DNA of 5,544 nt from NCBI GenBank assembly GCA_016219145.1, contig JACRCG010000249.1:1-5544 (forward strand), read 5' to 3'. The translations under genes were made by a program, and so were the position numbers. The DNA is from Deltaproteobacteria bacterium (GTDB lineage Bacteria > Desulfobacterota > Desulfuromonadia > Geobacterales > Pseudopelobacteraceae). Positions 4,917 to 5,544 of the stretch are shown in pieces; position 1 is the stretch's first letter, and each line of letters starts with the position of its first letter. The notes below the pieces were generated by a model. It did no database searches, had not been told where the DNA came from, and saw only the letters and a program-made list of their open reading frames with translations.

Positions 4917-5544
4917 ATGGAAAAGATTTCCCTGCTTCAATCCCGCAATTACGAGATTGACAGCCTCAGACGCGACATAATCCAACTGCTTGAGCCCCTG
5001 GGGGGAATCTCCGCTTTCGTTAACCGTGGCGAGCGCATTCTGCTGAAACCCAACATGCTTTCGGCAAAAAGGCCGGAGCAGGCTGTAACAACCCATCCGG
5101 CCCTGGTAAGAGTGGTTGCCGAACTGGTCCGGGAGGCTGGCGGAATCGTACTGATTGGAGACAGCCCCGGAATCGGCGGCTTCACGCGCGTAGCTGAAAA
5201 GAGCGGTATTGCCGCTGCTGCTCATGAGAGTGGAGCGACTCTGGTGGAATTCAACGATGTCGTCAAACTCAGCGGGTCGGGAACATTCCGGCAGATACAA
5301 CTTTCAAAAGCCTACATGGAGGCTGACAAGGTCATCAACCTTCCAAAGCTGAAAACCCATGAAATGATGACATTGACCTGTGCGGTCAAGAATCTGTTCG
5401 GAGCGGTTGTTGGAACTGAGAAAGCCGGCTGGCACCTGAAAGCAGGCACTTCCAGGGAACAATTTGCACGCCTGCTGCTCGAGATCTACCTGCAGAAGAA
5501 ACCTGCGCTGAATATTGTTGATGCCATCCTGGCAATGGAGGGGG
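4917..5544 (+). CDS. DUF362 family protein, C-terminus beyond window
   Basis: Reading from ATG 4917 gives 209 residues with no stop before the window edge. DUF362 hallmarks appear in order: ILLKPNML (41-48), TTHPALV (58-64), VLIGDSPG (78-85), VINLPKLKTH (139-148), CAVKNLFGAVVG (155-166) and NIVDAILAMEG (199-209). In the wider family this domain is often followed by a C-terminal 4Fe-4S ferredoxin-like region, which could lie past the edge. The family has no settled general biochemical role; an iron-sulfur or redox-linked function is often proposed. There is no signal peptide or membrane segment in the visible part, so it is probably cytoplasmic. It is divergent from the diguanylate cyclase gene and may share its regulatory region. 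Assignment to DUF362 is confident, but the specific function is unknown. Confidence 0.93.
   Translation, partial: MEKISLLQSRNYEIDSLRRDIIQLLEPLGGISAFVNRGERILLKPNMLSAKRPEQAVTTHPALVRVVAELVREAGGIVLIGDSPGIGGFTRVAEKSGIAAAAHESGATLVEFNDVVKLSGSGTFRQIQLSKAYMEADKVINLPKLKTHEMMTLTCAVKNLFGAVVGTEKAGWHLKAGTSREQFARLLLEIYLQKKPALNIVDAILAMEG

Noticed and set aside
4893..5300. Minus-strand 135-codon frame opposite the DUF362 gene
   Set aside because: It overlaps clear DUF362 motifs on the plus strand, has no recognisable domain, and is an antisense shadow.

Overview
The window looks like a chromosomal segment from a Desulfuromonadales/Geobacter-type deltaproteobacterium. This is inferred from gene content: a triheme-domain multiheme c-type cytochrome, a REC-PAS-GGDEF response regulator, a DUF362 protein and a TMTC-like membrane protein, with moderately GC-rich coding and AT-rich intergenic DNA. 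No transposase, phage gene, CRISPR array or rRNA was seen.

Layout. Positions 1-238 (minus) hold the N-terminus of a large GT-C/TMTC-like membrane protein that runs off the left edge. A 306-bp gap (239-544) carries a good sigma70-type promoter (383-410) reading right into a two-gene unit. The first gene is an exported 620-residue Sel1-repeat protein (545-2407). After 43 bp comes an exported nine-heme cytochrome (2451-3251) built from three triheme domains. This unit converges on a minus-strand block of a REC-PAS-GGDEF diguanylate cyclase (3533-4807) followed by tRNA-Lys(UUU) (3383-3458). The tRNA has its own promoter with three A-tracts upstream, and a strong hairpin terminator (3350-3373) that also lies downstream of the cytochrome gene. 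A 109-bp divergent gap (4808-4916) separates the cyclase from a plus-strand DUF362 gene (4917 onward) that runs off the right edge.

How the parts may work together. The Sel1 protein and the cytochrome both have signal peptides and are closely spaced, so they probably act together outside the cytoplasm, for example as an adaptor and an electron-transfer protein. The cyclase keeps its phosphorylation, catalytic and c-di-GMP feedback residues, and it has the standard guanine-recognition Asp rather than the Ser of the cGAMP-making Hypr enzymes. Nothing in the sequence ties the cyclase to the cytochrome unit. The best candidate for something little described is the Sel1-repeat/nonaheme cytochrome pair.
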